Shown here: positions 24,559-33,716 of the stretch, in pieces
Layout of the letters: every line of letters starts with the position of its first letter
How positions within the stretch are numbered: position 1 is the stretch's first letter
Origin: JANPLN01 sp043757265
Lineage (GTDB): Bacteria > Bdellovibrionota > Bdellovibrionia > Bdellovibrionales > JAGQZY01
Direction: 5' to 3'
DNA length: 64,000 nt
NCBI GenBank assembly: GCA_043757265.1
Contig: JAYUQP010000084.1
Coordinates: 1 to 64,000 of the forward strand
The notes under the pieces: model-generated
Told to the model about the DNA's origin: nothing
The model's database searches: none
What the model saw: only the letters and a program-made list of their open reading frames with translations
Translations under genes and position numbers: made by a program

Positions 24559-27492
24559 GTGAATTTTTTTATTTCTACAATTGTTTTTCTTAGTCTGCCG
24601 GTTTTTGCCCAGACTCTTGATGAAACCGCACAAGAAAAACTGATTGAGAAGCTCACCCACGTTAACCTCAATCTTCCGCCATCAGACACGTCGCGCGGGT
24701 CAATCACACTTCGTCTTGCCGACCTCCACGCCGAGCGCGCGCGCCGTTTATCCATGAGAGAACTCAACGAAGGATGCACCGTTTGCACCGCCGGAGCCAA
24801 AGACCGTGAAAAGGCGATTCGTTTGTACAACGAAGTAATACCCACCCTCGAAAGCGAGCAGAAAGCGCGTGTGAGCACGCAAATTGGACATCTGCACGAA
24901 CTGAGCGGTCAGGAAAGCAAAGCCATGGTTATTTACGAATCATTGATGAATGATAAAAACGAAAAAATATCAGCTGAAGCGAAATTAAGCTTGGCTGAAA
25001 TCTATTTTAAAAAAAGAAATTATGCTCAGGCTCTAACTTTCTACAAAAAAGTGATGCAATCCCCGTCTTCACAAAAGGGCCTCGCAACGTACAGAGCGGG
25101 CTGGTGTTCGTTCAATCTGGGACAAATCGAACAAGGTGTAAAGGATCTAAAGAACGTACTCAATACACCAGAGCTTCTATCCCGTTCGCAATCTGGAGTG
25201 CTATCCTTAGATAAACAGTTTCAAGAGGAAGTTTCTCGGGATTTAGCCACATTTTTAGCACGCAGACCATTTGAAGAGTCCGAGCTCGATGTGCTCTACA
25301 AATTAAGTCCAGATAACGCAAAACTGGCGCATCTTTCTTATTTGGCTTCGGAGTATGAGCGCTTAGGTCAAGTGGCTCCAGCGATTTTGGCGTGGCGATA
25401 CACAATCAAACTTCAGTCCGAGCCCAAGGCGCGCATGGAGGGCCATGTTCATTTAGCACAACTTCAAGCGGCTCATCAAAATCGCAAAGAGGCCATCCGC
25501 GACTACGAGACAGCTTTATCCTTATGGAGCAATCTTGGTGCGTGCGTTGATGACACTTGCAAACAACTTAAGACCCGGCTTCGGCAGTTTGTTCTGGACT
25601 GGAATCAAATAGAAAAAAAATCTCCATCACAGGAACTCTTAGAATCGTACCAAAAATACTTGGCGGTTTTTTCGTCGGAAGTTGATATGCGCTTGTGGCA
25701 GGCCCAGGTTGCATCGCAACTTAAAGATTATGAGCTTTCAGTGCGCGAGAACCTCATCGTGGCCAGTGCTATTGCACAAGAAGTCAAAACTCAGCCCAAC
25801 ATGGAGAAAACCCGCATGGAGTGGCTAGAAGTGTCGCTTCTAGCGGCGATCGAAAATGCGGAACTCAGCAAGAACCTTCCATTGGTGGACAAGACCACGC
25901 AAGCCTATTTAGATTTAAGTACCAGCCGCAAAAAAGAAATGGATGTTCGCTACCAGCGCGCGCACATGGTTTATGAGGCGGGGCAATACAATGCCGCTGC
26001 AGAGCAAATGCGGGCGCTGGCGCTTGATAAAAAAGCGTCTGCGGAGATCCGTTCTAAAGCTGCTGAACTTTCGTTGGATTCGTTAGTCCTACTGAAAGAT
26101 GACACCCGCCTTGAGGCGTGGTCCAAAGAACTTTCCGCCGCTATTCCGGCACAGGCGTCGTCTTTTCTCAGCCTAGCTCGCAAATCTGTACTTACTCAAT
26201 CGTCGCAACTAGCCGCCAGTCAGGACATTGAAAAAGCCTGGGTCACCTTGAACCGCTTTGATGGGACGGGTGCAACGCAAGAAGAAAAAAGTGTTTATTT
26301 GAAAAACAAACTCATCTTGGCCGAAAAACTACGGAAGTTCCCGGAGGCTCGCGATGCAGCCGAACAGATGTTGCGGCAGCCAGGCCTGGCTGCCGAAGAC
26401 ATGCAATTTGCGCTCTCGCGAAAAGCGTGGCTTGCAGAGCTTCAATTTGATTTTGCGACGGCACTTTCAACAACCGAAAAAGTCATAGTCAAAGATGCCG
26501 ATCCCGCAGGTCGTTCCTTAAAGTTAGCAGTGTTGGCTGATCTTGCGCAAAAGGATTCATCCGCCTATTACAAGCGGTTTGTAAAGGAGTCGAAAGATGC
26601 AGACAAAACATTGGCAGTTGTAGCGCAAATTGTAAAAACATCTAAGCAGCCCGAAAAAGAACTCGAAGCTTATAAAAATTTGCTCGCTAAAAAACCTGAA
26701 TTTTACACCGAGGCGGTTTACGAGCTTTATGCCAAAACGGGTAAACTTGCACTGTTATCGTCCATTACGACGAGCACCCAGCACATCGTCACGCCATACG
26801 GAAAATCAGCCGTACGTGCAGAACTGTTAGCCAAGTATACAGCGCAGAAAGAGAAGCTTGCAAAATCAAATCTAGATTCAAGCAATCAAAAGAAGCTCGC
26901 GCAAAGCTTAAAGACACGAGTAGCGCTGATGGAAGAAACTGAAAAATCGGCCAGTCGAGCAGTGGACCAGCAAGAGTGGGCCTCGCAAATTGTTTTGTTA
27001 AGTTTATTGTCGCAAGAGCATCAACGTTTCTACAACGAAGTTTTATCATTGCCCGTCCCGGCTGGTTTATCATCGGAAGAGGAACAACAATATTTGGGAT
27101 TACTGTCTGAACAGGCAGCACCCCATCAAACCAAGGCCAACGATATCAAGGCCAAGCTTACCGAGATTTATAAAAACAAAGACGCTTTTTCTAAATTCAG
27201 CGACAGCGTTCAAAATCAAGTAGAACCTATTCGGTCGGTATCGATGAAAGAATTGGAAATTGTAAAAACAGTTGTTCCGGCCGATTTGCAAAGCCTTTTA
27301 GCTGTGCGAGCTGTGGCCACGTCGCCGACCCAGCCCGCCATCGCCGATGTGGAAAAACTTCGCCAGCAGGTTCGGGAAACTCCGTTTGATAAAACACGCT
27401 TGCAGCAACTATTAGCTTTTGAAAAACAATTGGGTCGAAGCTCCATGGTGGCGTATTTACAAAGCCGCCTCGATGCCATCGAAGTGAAATAA
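24559..27492 (+). CDS. Large periplasmic TPR protein of the gliding-motor locus
   Basis: The ~977-residue protein starts at GTG 24559, preceded by AGGGGG at good spacing, with a signal peptide (NFFISTIVFLSLPVFAQ). Tetratricopeptide-like helical repeats fill most of its length, for example KAMVIYESLMNDKNEKISAE, YAQALTFYKKV and QYNAAAEQMRALAL. A Cys pair (EGCTVCTAG) lies at ~76. It sits between the ExbD pair and the TonB/AgmX-like gene, so it is probably a periplasmic scaffold linking motor and outer membrane, comparable in role to AglT/GltE proteins; orthology is not shown. Confidence 0.8.
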   Translation: MNFFISTIVFLSLPVFAQTLDETAQEKLIEKLTHVNLNLPPSDTSRGSITLRLADLHAERARRLSMRELNEGCTVCTAGAKDREKAIRLYNEVIPTLESEQKARVSTQIGHLHELSGQESKAMVIYESLMNDKNEKISAEAKLSLAEIYFKKRNYAQALTFYKKVMQSPSSQKGLATYRAGWCSFNLGQIEQGVKDLKNVLNTPELLSRSQSGVLSLDKQFQEEVSRDLATFLARRPFEESELDVLYKLSPDNAKLAHLSYLASEYERLGQVAPAILAWRYTIKLQSEPKARMEGHVHLAQLQAAHQNRKEAIRDYETALSLWSNLGACVDDTCKQLKTRLRQFVLDWNQIEKKSPSQELLESYQKYLAVFSSEVDMRLWQAQVASQLKDYELSVRENLIVASAIAQEVKTQPNMEKTRMEWLEVSLLAAIENAELSKNLPLVDKTTQAYLDLSTSRKKEMDVRYQRAHMVYEAGQYNAAAEQMRALALDKKASAEIRSKAAELSLDSLVLLKDDTRLEAWSKELSAAIPAQASSFLSLARKSVLTQSSQLAASQDIEKAWVTLNRFDGTGATQEEKSVYLKNKLILAEKLRKFPEARDAAEQMLRQPGLAAEDMQFALSRKAWLAELQFDFATALSTTEKVIVKDADPAGRSLKLAVLADLAQKDSSAYYKRFVKESKDADKTLAVVAQIVKTSKQPEKELEAYKNLLAKKPEFYTEAVYELYAKTGKLALLSSITTSTQHIVTPYGKSAVRAELLAKYTAQKEKLAKSNLDSSNQKKLAQSLKTRVALMEETEKSASRAVDQQEWASQIVLLSLLSQEHQRFYNEVLSLPVPAGLSSEEEQQYLGLLSEQAAPHQTKANDIKAKLTEIYKNKDAFSKFSDSVQNQVEPIRSVSMKELEIVKTVVPADLQSLLAVRAVATSPTQPAIADVEKLRQQVRETPFDKTRLQQLLAFEKQLGRSSMVAYLQSRLDAIEVK

Positions 27493-27501
27493 GGGGGAAC
27501 A

Positions 27502-27777
27502 GTGGTAGCACTATTATTTTTGATTATAGGACTGGTCGGAGCGTCACCAGATGCCGGTACAGAAAAAACAGCGTCGGAAAAAACGGCGTCGGAAAAAACA
27601 ATAGGGTCTACGAAAAAATCAACGGACATGAGTTTCGAAGAGTTGTTGGTGCAGGGAAAGTACCACTTTACTGGTGAGGCTGTGACAACTGTTGAGCAAG
27701 ACAAAGTTTTGGATGGTCTCTTACAAGTGCGAAAAGATTTTAAAGACCGTATTCAGCAATCGGCAGCGCGCTACTAG
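27502..27777 (+). CDS. Small secreted protein of the gliding-motor locus
   Basis: The 91-residue product from GTG 27502 (preceded by AAGGGGG) has a short signal peptide (VALLFLIIGLVGA), a Thr/Ser/Lys-rich stretch with the repeat EKTASEKTASEKT, and a helical C-terminus. It is co-transcribed with the TPR and AgmX-like genes. I recognise no family; it may be a linker or accessory subunit. Confidence 0.65.
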   Translation: MVALLFLIIGLVGASPDAGTEKTASEKTASEKTIGSTKKSTDMSFEELLVQGKYHFTGEAVTTVEQDKVLDGLLQVRKDFKDRIQQSAARY

Positions 27778-27801
27778 GATGTCACGGATGAGAGGGATAT
27801 T

Positions 27802-28920
27802 GTGAAAAAGCTTGTTTTAAGACACAACAATAAAGTGGCCCGAGTTTTCCACTGGGATGGGCACTTGGCCCACGTGATCTGCCGCGAAGACAGCCGGAGG
27901 GTGGAGCTCCACTCGGATTTAAAAATCTTAGATAAAAATAAAATCAATTATCGTCACCTTACGGTTGTCGATCCTCAGACGGTAAAAAATAAACCGGTCG
28001 TCATCGACAAATATAACGAAATCGCATTGGTAAATTATGTAGACGAGGTGGTGCACGCGCCGCAAACGACAAAAGACAATCACAAGCTGATCTACACCAT
28101 CGCATTGCTTGTTTTTCTGTTCAACGGACTCTTTATGACAGCGATGCGCATGGCTGGCCCGTCGGAGGACTTAAAAGAAGAACTGAAGCAGCAAGTTGTC
28201 CAAATCGTAAAAAAGATTCCGCCACGTGAAACTGCAAAACAAACGGTTGTTAAAAAAGAACAGGCCACAGTGCAAGCTGACACTCCTAAAAAATTTAACG
28301 GTATCAAAAGACTAGGCGCTCTTGCGGTTTTAGGAAGTCTCAATAAAAGTTCACAAAAAGGCGGCTTGAATTTAAGTGCAGTGAATACAACTGCAGGGCC
28401 CGGCCTGGGCGGAACCGCCGGTAGCGGAGGGGTGCAAATCTCGATTTACGGAAAAGGACTCGTGGCAGCTCCGCTTGGAGCTGGCGCCAACATGGCCGGT
28501 GGTGGTGGTTACGGCACAAAAGGCAAAGGTGGCGGTCAGGCGGGATACGGAAAGTTGAGTTTGGCGGGGTCGGCGGGAAATATGCCGATTCCTCTTGGTA
28601 AAGAGGCAATTATTGACGGTGGGTTGGACCGCGATGTTATTGACGGAGTGATTCAGCGAAATATGGGTCAGATTCGTTTTTGTTACGAACAAGGCTTGCA
28701 GCTTGATGCGTCTTTGTCAGGGCGGGTGGGCGTGAAATTCGTGATTGGACCCAACGGCCAGATCAAAGTGGCAGACGTGGAAAACACAACACTGAACTCG
28801 AAACAAATTGAAGATTGTATTTTATTGCGCTTGCGCAGCTGGAAGTTTCCGCTTCCAGACGGCGGCGTGGACGTGAAAGTTTCTTATCCGTTCTCATTCA
28901 AACGCGCAAACAATAGTTGA
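27802..28920 (+). CDS. TonB/AgmX-PglI-like energy-transducing protein
   Basis: The 372-residue protein has a ~90-residue cytoplasmic N-terminus (beta-rich, residues 1-75), one transmembrane helix (~95-113, LIYTIALLVFLFNGLFMTA), a Lys/Thr-rich spacer, a Gly-rich flexible region (~195-258) and a C-terminal AgmX/PglI-type domain (~275-372). The last has RNMGQIRFCYEQGL, GRVGVKFVIGPNGQIK and a Cys pair (FCY, DCI). This class spans the periplasm and couples the ExbB/ExbD motor to envelope partners. The start is GTG at 27802, with GAGAGGG upstream. It lies where GltG/GltJ-type proteins are expected in an Agl/Glt locus. Confidence 0.88.
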   Translation: MKKLVLRHNNKVARVFHWDGHLAHVICREDSRRVELHSDLKILDKNKINYRHLTVVDPQTVKNKPVVIDKYNEIALVNYVDEVVHAPQTTKDNHKLIYTIALLVFLFNGLFMTAMRMAGPSEDLKEELKQQVVQIVKKIPPRETAKQTVVKKEQATVQADTPKKFNGIKRLGALAVLGSLNKSSQKGGLNLSAVNTTAGPGLGGTAGSGGVQISIYGKGLVAAPLGAGANMAGGGGYGTKGKGGGQAGYGKLSLAGSAGNMPIPLGKEAIIDGGLDRDVIDGVIQRNMGQIRFCYEQGLQLDASLSGRVGVKFVIGPNGQIKVADVENTTLNSKQIEDCILLRLRSWKFPLPDGGVDVKVSYPFSFKRANNS

Positions 28921-28936
28921 TGAACAAGGGGATTAT

Positions 28937-30145
28937 ATGAAGGTAGATAAAATTTTAGCATTACTAGCTCTGTGTGGGATTATAAACGCCTGTAATCCTT
29001 TTGGGGATTCTGATCCGCTGGCAGACCAGTCAGATGCGGTGAAAGCAGGGGAAACTCCCTTTAAACCAAAACTGCCGCCACCAGAACCTCTCCCTGAGGA
29101 TGTGTTGAAAATTGATTACACAGCAGGCGGATATGTGTTTCGCGAGGGGATCGAGACCGAGATCACAATCACTGGTCGCAGTATGTTTGATGAATCCATG
29201 TTTGAATTAGAAGCCGTTAATCTGGCTGAATTCAAAGACGCTACAGTGAGCACAATCGCAGGGGATAAAATTGCAGGGGCGCCCGCTTCTTTGACATTTA
29301 AATGGAAACCACCAGTTGGCTTTGTTTTCGGCGACAAGCTTGTTGTGACATTAGAAGTCTCTATCGCAACAACAAACCTTGCAGAAAATTATTCCTACAA
29401 AATAAATATTCCCATTTTCATTTACAACGAAACTTTTGCGGTTCCAAAAATCTTGAGTGTGACGGGACTTCCGCAAAAGGTAAAAGAGGCAGGCACCGCT
29501 GCCAAGTTCCGTGTGGATCTGGAGGATTTTGAATCTACAGACGCCAATGGCGAACGACCGTCGCTTTTATTTTTATCTAAGAGCACAGGTATCAGTTTAG
29601 CCCCATTTATCAAAATTGATAAGACGACGCTGATTGATGCAAAAACTGGAAGATGGTATTTCGATGTTTCAATCAACCTGGCCGACCTTGAAATCACAAA
29701 ATCGACTAGCACCGGTTATTTTGATGTTGTAGCTCTTTCAGGAAATGCCATTCAATCAAATCCGTACAATGTCGTCTTACCGGTTTGGACTTCGATTTCA
29801 GTGCCAATGACGACCTGGACAGAGAACGTTGTTTTTAAAGCTGGGAGCAACACATACACGTTTACTGTTTTTGATCCAAAAGCCGAAGGTCAAATGACCG
29901 TGGATTTTGTTACTCAGTGTTCGTTGATTGGAACGCAATCCAAGCCGTCCTGCGCATGCAAAGCGGTGAGTGCTGGTTTTGGCAAGCCGCAAACGACATA
30001 TATATGCACGATCCAATGGGATGTGTCTGCAAGTGAAATGCTTGGCAACAATGTAATTCAATACCGAGCAAAAAATAGCAGTCCGATTGCCACAGACATA
30101 GATTTCAAGGAGCAAACGTTTCAGGGAATTATACAAGTAAACTGA
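28937..30145 (+). CDS. Beta-rich lipoprotein of the gliding-motor locus
   Basis: This 402-residue lipoprotein has a signal with lipobox IINAC (Cys19). A Pro-rich stretch follows, then beta-sandwich-like segments (TEITITGRSMFDES, SLTFKWKPPVGF, DKLVVTLEVSI), suggesting two or three Ig-like domains. Two Cys-containing loops (TQCSLIG, SCACKA) lie near the end. It is probably in the periplasm or outer membrane. AAGGGGATTAT precedes the ATG. No named family is recognised; its place in the operon implies motor-associated envelope function. Confidence 0.75.
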   Translation: MKVDKILALLALCGIINACNPFGDSDPLADQSDAVKAGETPFKPKLPPPEPLPEDVLKIDYTAGGYVFREGIETEITITGRSMFDESMFELEAVNLAEFKDATVSTIAGDKIAGAPASLTFKWKPPVGFVFGDKLVVTLEVSIATTNLAENYSYKINIPIFIYNETFAVPKILSVTGLPQKVKEAGTAAKFRVDLEDFESTDANGERPSLLFLSKSTGISLAPFIKIDKTTLIDAKTGRWYFDVSINLADLEITKSTSTGYFDVVALSGNAIQSNPYNVVLPVWTSISVPMTTWTENVVFKAGSNTYTFTVFDPKAEGQMTVDFVTQCSLIGTQSKPSCACKAVSAGFGKPQTTYICTIQWDVSASEMLGNNVIQYRAKNSSPIATDIDFKEQTFQGIIQVN

Positions 30146-30231
30146 TTGGCAAAATGAACCGACAAAATTGACCGACGAAACTGATCGACATTTTTTAGTG
30201 ATTAAATTTAGAGACCGATTTGGGAGATCAT

Positions 30232-30918
30232 ATGAAGCAAATTATTTTAGTTCTCATTATTGCAGGAACACAGTGGGCAGCGGCAGATGTCATGAAGGAC
30301 TTTGATGGTCTTGGTGAAAACAAAGATCTGTTCGATACTGCAAAAGCCCTGCATCCCGATCTCAACGTCACCGTCGTGCAACAACGGGTCGTCGATCGAC
30401 GACTTAGACTTGAAGTCGCTCCAGAGCTTTCTGCGTTTACGGGCGGCGATGCCTACATCGACACAACCTCTTATGGTCTAACAGCTCAGCTTCACATTGT
30501 TCCGTGGGTCAGTGTGGGCGCAAGGTATACCCAGTTTTCAAACGAACTGAACAAAGAGGGCGAAAACTTAATTACCGACGTGGAAGCTAACGGGCAGGGA
30601 ATCATTCCAGACATCGACCAGCCGGAAAATGCGTTGATGGGCTTTGTAAATTTTTATCCAATCTATGGAAAAATGAACACGATGAATATCGGCATCACTC
30701 ACTTCGACCTATATGTCAGCTTAGGTTATGGCGACATTAAATTGCGCAGTGGTACTACCCCGACGTGGTCGGCTGGCGGTGGAGTTGGACTGTGGTGGAG
30801 TCAGCATTTTTCCTCGCGCTTCGAAGTTCGCTACCAGACCTATGAGGCGCAACGCTATGATCAGGGAACTGACCTCGACAACGTAGTTGCAAGTCTTCAG
30901 CTAGGATACCTACTATGA
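30232..30918 (+). CDS. Outer-membrane beta-barrel protein of the gliding-motor locus
   Basis: The 228-residue product has a signal peptide (MKQIILVLIIAGTQWAAA) and alternating aromatic/hydrophobic strands: YGLTAQLHIVPWVSVGARYT, FVNFYPIYG, NIGITHFDLYVSLGYG and VGLWWSQHFSSRFEVRYQTY. It ends in a barrel-closing strand (SLQLGYLL). This is the outer-membrane-beta-barrel (OmpW/OMP_b-brl) style. The start at 30232 follows GGGAGATC. It overlaps the next gene by ATGA. It is probably the outer-membrane part of the motor machinery, in the manner of GltA/GltB/GltH-type barrels. Confidence 0.8.
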   Translation: MKQIILVLIIAGTQWAAADVMKDFDGLGENKDLFDTAKALHPDLNVTVVQQRVVDRRLRLEVAPELSAFTGGDAYIDTTSYGLTAQLHIVPWVSVGARYTQFSNELNKEGENLITDVEANGQGIIPDIDQPENALMGFVNFYPIYGKMNTMNIGITHFDLYVSLGYGDIKLRSGTTPTWSAGGGVGLWWSQHFSSRFEVRYQTYEAQRYDQGTDLDNVVASLQLGYLL

Positions 30919-32546
30919 ATAAAATCTTGATCTCATTTTATTTTCTGTCATGTTTTAGCTCGGTTGTTATTTCCACATCCGCTTTTGCCGAAGATGATAT
31001 TCTATCCATCTTGGGTGGAGATTCTGGAAAACCGAAAACAGAGCAAGAGGCAAAGCAACAAAAAGGCGCCGAAACTTCTCCGTTTAAAGCTTTGTTTCCA
31101 AAAACAACGGCGGAACAAAATATATTATTTGGGCTCATGCAAAATGGCGAGTTCGAAAAAGCGCTGCTCCAGTATTTCGAAGCTTTTGGTAAATCGGCCG
31201 ATAACAAAACGGCCAATGGTCACGGGCTGCTTGTTTACTTGTTTCTAAAAAATGGCATGTCGGTTTTTGGTTTAGAAACTCTTTTTTCGCAAGTTGATCC
31301 TAAAAAATTATCACCAGTGCTTGTGCAACCCTTGCGCGAAATGCTTCCCGACACTCATGCTGCGTGGAAGCTGGCTCGCATTCAGTGGTCCGCGGGTTGG
31401 ACTCCGATTTTTAGTCCATCGGTTGAAGTTCAAGTGAAGTCGAATAAGGTATTTTCGGCCAAAGACGTTGAAGAGCTAAAAAACATTATTAAAGCTTCAG
31501 CGCCAGGCACACGAGATCGAGCGGCCATTCAATGGCAATTGGTCCTTTCGTTAGCCATGGCCGGCGACACGGTCACTGCTGCAAAACTTCTTAATAGTTT
31601 AATGACAACGCCAGAAAATCCGGTTGGCCCTGATCTCATGAATATGACGGCAGCTCGCATGTTGTTTGAAAACGGCTACATGGATGCTGCAGTAAAGTAC
31701 TATAAAAAGATTCCTACCAAATCTGAATTTTGGCTGGATGCTCAGGAAGAAATGGGCTGGTCTTACCTTCGTAAAGGGGAGCCGCAAAATACGCTGGCTG
31801 TTACGGAGAGTCTTTTGATTTCAGAATTCCAACACATCGTGGGCGCTGAGACGGTCTTTTTACGCTCGTTGGGTCAACTGAAAGTTTGCGATTACCCGGG
31901 AGTTTTGAAAACCCTGGCCACGTTTCGCGAAAGATTTAAACCAAAAACTGCTGAGATGCTAAAGCTTGCGCAAGAATCAAATACACCTTCGGCCAAAGAC
32001 TTTATTGCAAGAACCAAAAAGCAAAGATTAAAAACCACCGAACTTGGAAAAATGGCGGCGGGCCTTCCGCGAATCGTGGCTCGAGATGAGTCTCTGTATA
32101 AAGCAATTCTACTTGAGCGCGAGTTCGAGCGTGAATCCGAGATCGCCATGGGTATTTACGGGCGAAGTTTAGCAAACGGCACTTCCAAAGTTGGCTTCCA
32201 GGGCGATATGGAAATATTTAAAAAATCAATTGAAGCCCAGCTTAACGACGCACGAAATGCTTCTTTTGCGCGCCTTAAAGTTCTCGCTTCTGAGGAAGTT
32301 GCTGATACCCATCGACTGCTTCAAAAAATGCATATCGTTGAAGCTGAGGTTTTACAGCAGGCGCTGACATCGCAAAAAGTGATACAGGCTACAAAAGATT
32401 CTCAAGCCATCGAAAAAAAGGGCACGACCATTGCCGAGGCAAGGGATCAAATCACTTTTCCTGCGGACAGCAGACAGGTTTGGTTTGACGAAATTGGAAG
32501 TTATAAAGTCGACGTCATCAAAGGATGTCAGGCGGTGAAAAAATGA
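30915..32546 (+). CDS. Periplasmic TPR-like protein of the gliding-motor locus
   Basis: The 543-residue protein has a signal peptide (ending STSAFA) and then helical repeats resembling tetratricopeptides (FEKALLQYFEAFGK, AVKYYKKIPTKSEFW, EEMGWSYLRKGEPQNTLAV). The C-terminus is a long charged helix (~400-490). ATGA overlaps on both sides couple it to the barrel gene upstream and the vWA lipoprotein downstream. It probably acts as a periplasmic adaptor. Confidence 0.78.
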   Translation: MNKILISFYFLSCFSSVVISTSAFAEDDILSILGGDSGKPKTEQEAKQQKGAETSPFKALFPKTTAEQNILFGLMQNGEFEKALLQYFEAFGKSADNKTANGHGLLVYLFLKNGMSVFGLETLFSQVDPKKLSPVLVQPLREMLPDTHAAWKLARIQWSAGWTPIFSPSVEVQVKSNKVFSAKDVEELKNIIKASAPGTRDRAAIQWQLVLSLAMAGDTVTAAKLLNSLMTTPENPVGPDLMNMTAARMLFENGYMDAAVKYYKKIPTKSEFWLDAQEEMGWSYLRKGEPQNTLAVTESLLISEFQHIVGAETVFLRSLGQLKVCDYPGVLKTLATFRERFKPKTAEMLKLAQESNTPSAKDFIARTKKQRLKTTELGKMAAGLPRIVARDESLYKAILLEREFERESEIAMGIYGRSLANGTSKVGFQGDMEIFKKSIEAQLNDARNASFARLKVLASEEVADTHRLLQKMHIVEAEVLQQALTSQKVIQATKDSQAIEKKGTTIAEARDQITFPADSRQVWFDEIGSYKVDVIKGCQAVKK

Positions 32547-33574
32547 TCAGCTTGAAAAAATTTGCACTTATTGCTGTTTCTCTTCTATTTCTTTTAGGTT
32601 GTTCGGAGCAGTCGCCAAAGCGAATTCCAACAAAGTTTGTTGAAAAGGAAACCACCGCCGAGGTTGCGCCAATCAGTAAGGATTCATTTCGTCCCGCGCT
32701 TGATGTACTGTTCGTGATCGACGACTCATTCAGTATGGACGATCATCAGCAAAATTTAAAAGCCAACATCTCAAAGTTTGCCGACGCTCTCGTGCGCATC
32801 AAATATCTAGATTATCATGTGGGGGTTATTTCGAGTTCCGCTACCGTGCCGTATTTTGGTGGAGCAGTATCGTGCTGCGGAATGCTTGAAGGCGCAGTGA
32901 GATACGTTGATCGCAGCACGCCGGATGGCATCGGTATTCTCGCGCGCAATCTTGTTGTCGGTACGGAAGGGGATGGCACGGAAAAATTTTTCGATCCCGT
33001 TTATTTCGCTCTCACTGAACCGAATCTATCCGGCTATAATGCTGGATTTTACCGAAGTTACGCGACACTGGCAGTGATATTTGTTACCGACACCGAAGAC
33101 CAATCAGTTCAGCTCAATTCGACAAGCTTTCATCAATTTTTGCTCTCGCTAAAAGGAAATCCAGAAAAAATTCTTATTGCTGCGGCAAACATCGGAGATG
33201 CAAATATCTCAACCTGTTTACCAAACGAAACTGACGAAATAAATGGCTACAACGGCCTCGATGATTTTTTGAAGTTAACAAGCGCCATTACATTTTCGCT
33301 CTGTGATAACTTTGGCGAAAAATTTGCGGACCTTGGTGAAAAGATCGTGGCCAAATCGCAAACCATGCATCTTCAGCACACTCCCGTTCCGGGAACGATC
33401 AAAATCAAACTTGATGGCATTGAGCTCCCGAGTGACGCTAGACTTGGTTGGACCTACAATGCGAACAGCAACTCCATTGAGTTTGGTACGGGCATCCAAT
33501 GGGATTCATATCCCGAGGGTGTATTTCCGCAGGTCGAGTTTGAAATTTTACAGCAAAAACCAGAAGGTGAGTAA
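32543..33574 (+). CDS. von Willebrand A domain lipoprotein, copy 1
   Basis: The 343-residue lipoprotein has lipobox FLLGC. A vWA domain covers ~50-260 with the MIDAS motif VIDDSFSM (D-x-S-x-S), later acidic positions (DTEDQS) and a Cys pair (SCCGM). The C-terminal ~80 residues are beta-rich (PGTIKIKLDGIELPSDAR). vWA domains bind protein partners through a metal ion. The start at 32543 overlaps the previous stop (ATGA). A close paralogue follows 142 bp later. Confidence 0.85.
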   Translation: MISLKKFALIAVSLLFLLGCSEQSPKRIPTKFVEKETTAEVAPISKDSFRPALDVLFVIDDSFSMDDHQQNLKANISKFADALVRIKYLDYHVGVISSSATVPYFGGAVSCCGMLEGAVRYVDRSTPDGIGILARNLVVGTEGDGTEKFFDPVYFALTEPNLSGYNAGFYRSYATLAVIFVTDTEDQSVQLNSTSFHQFLLSLKGNPEKILIAAANIGDANISTCLPNETDEINGYNGLDDFLKLTSAITFSLCDNFGEKFADLGEKIVAKSQTMHLQHTPVPGTIKIKLDGIELPSDARLGWTYNANSNSIEFGTGIQWDSYPEGVFPQVEFEILQQKPEGE

Positions 33575-33716
33575 AACAAAAGGCTTATATTCAACACATC
33601 AACCTGGGCCATACGTACTGGACGGGCTCTTACATAATTGACTGAACGACCAAGTAGTTTAGATTATTCAATGTAAGTATAAGAAATTATCACCTCGACA
33701 AGGATGTAGGAGGCTC

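Noticed and set aside
33575..33716. A separate promoter between the two vWA genes
   Set aside because: No -35/-10 pair at acceptable spacing was found; read-through from the upstream gene is adequate.
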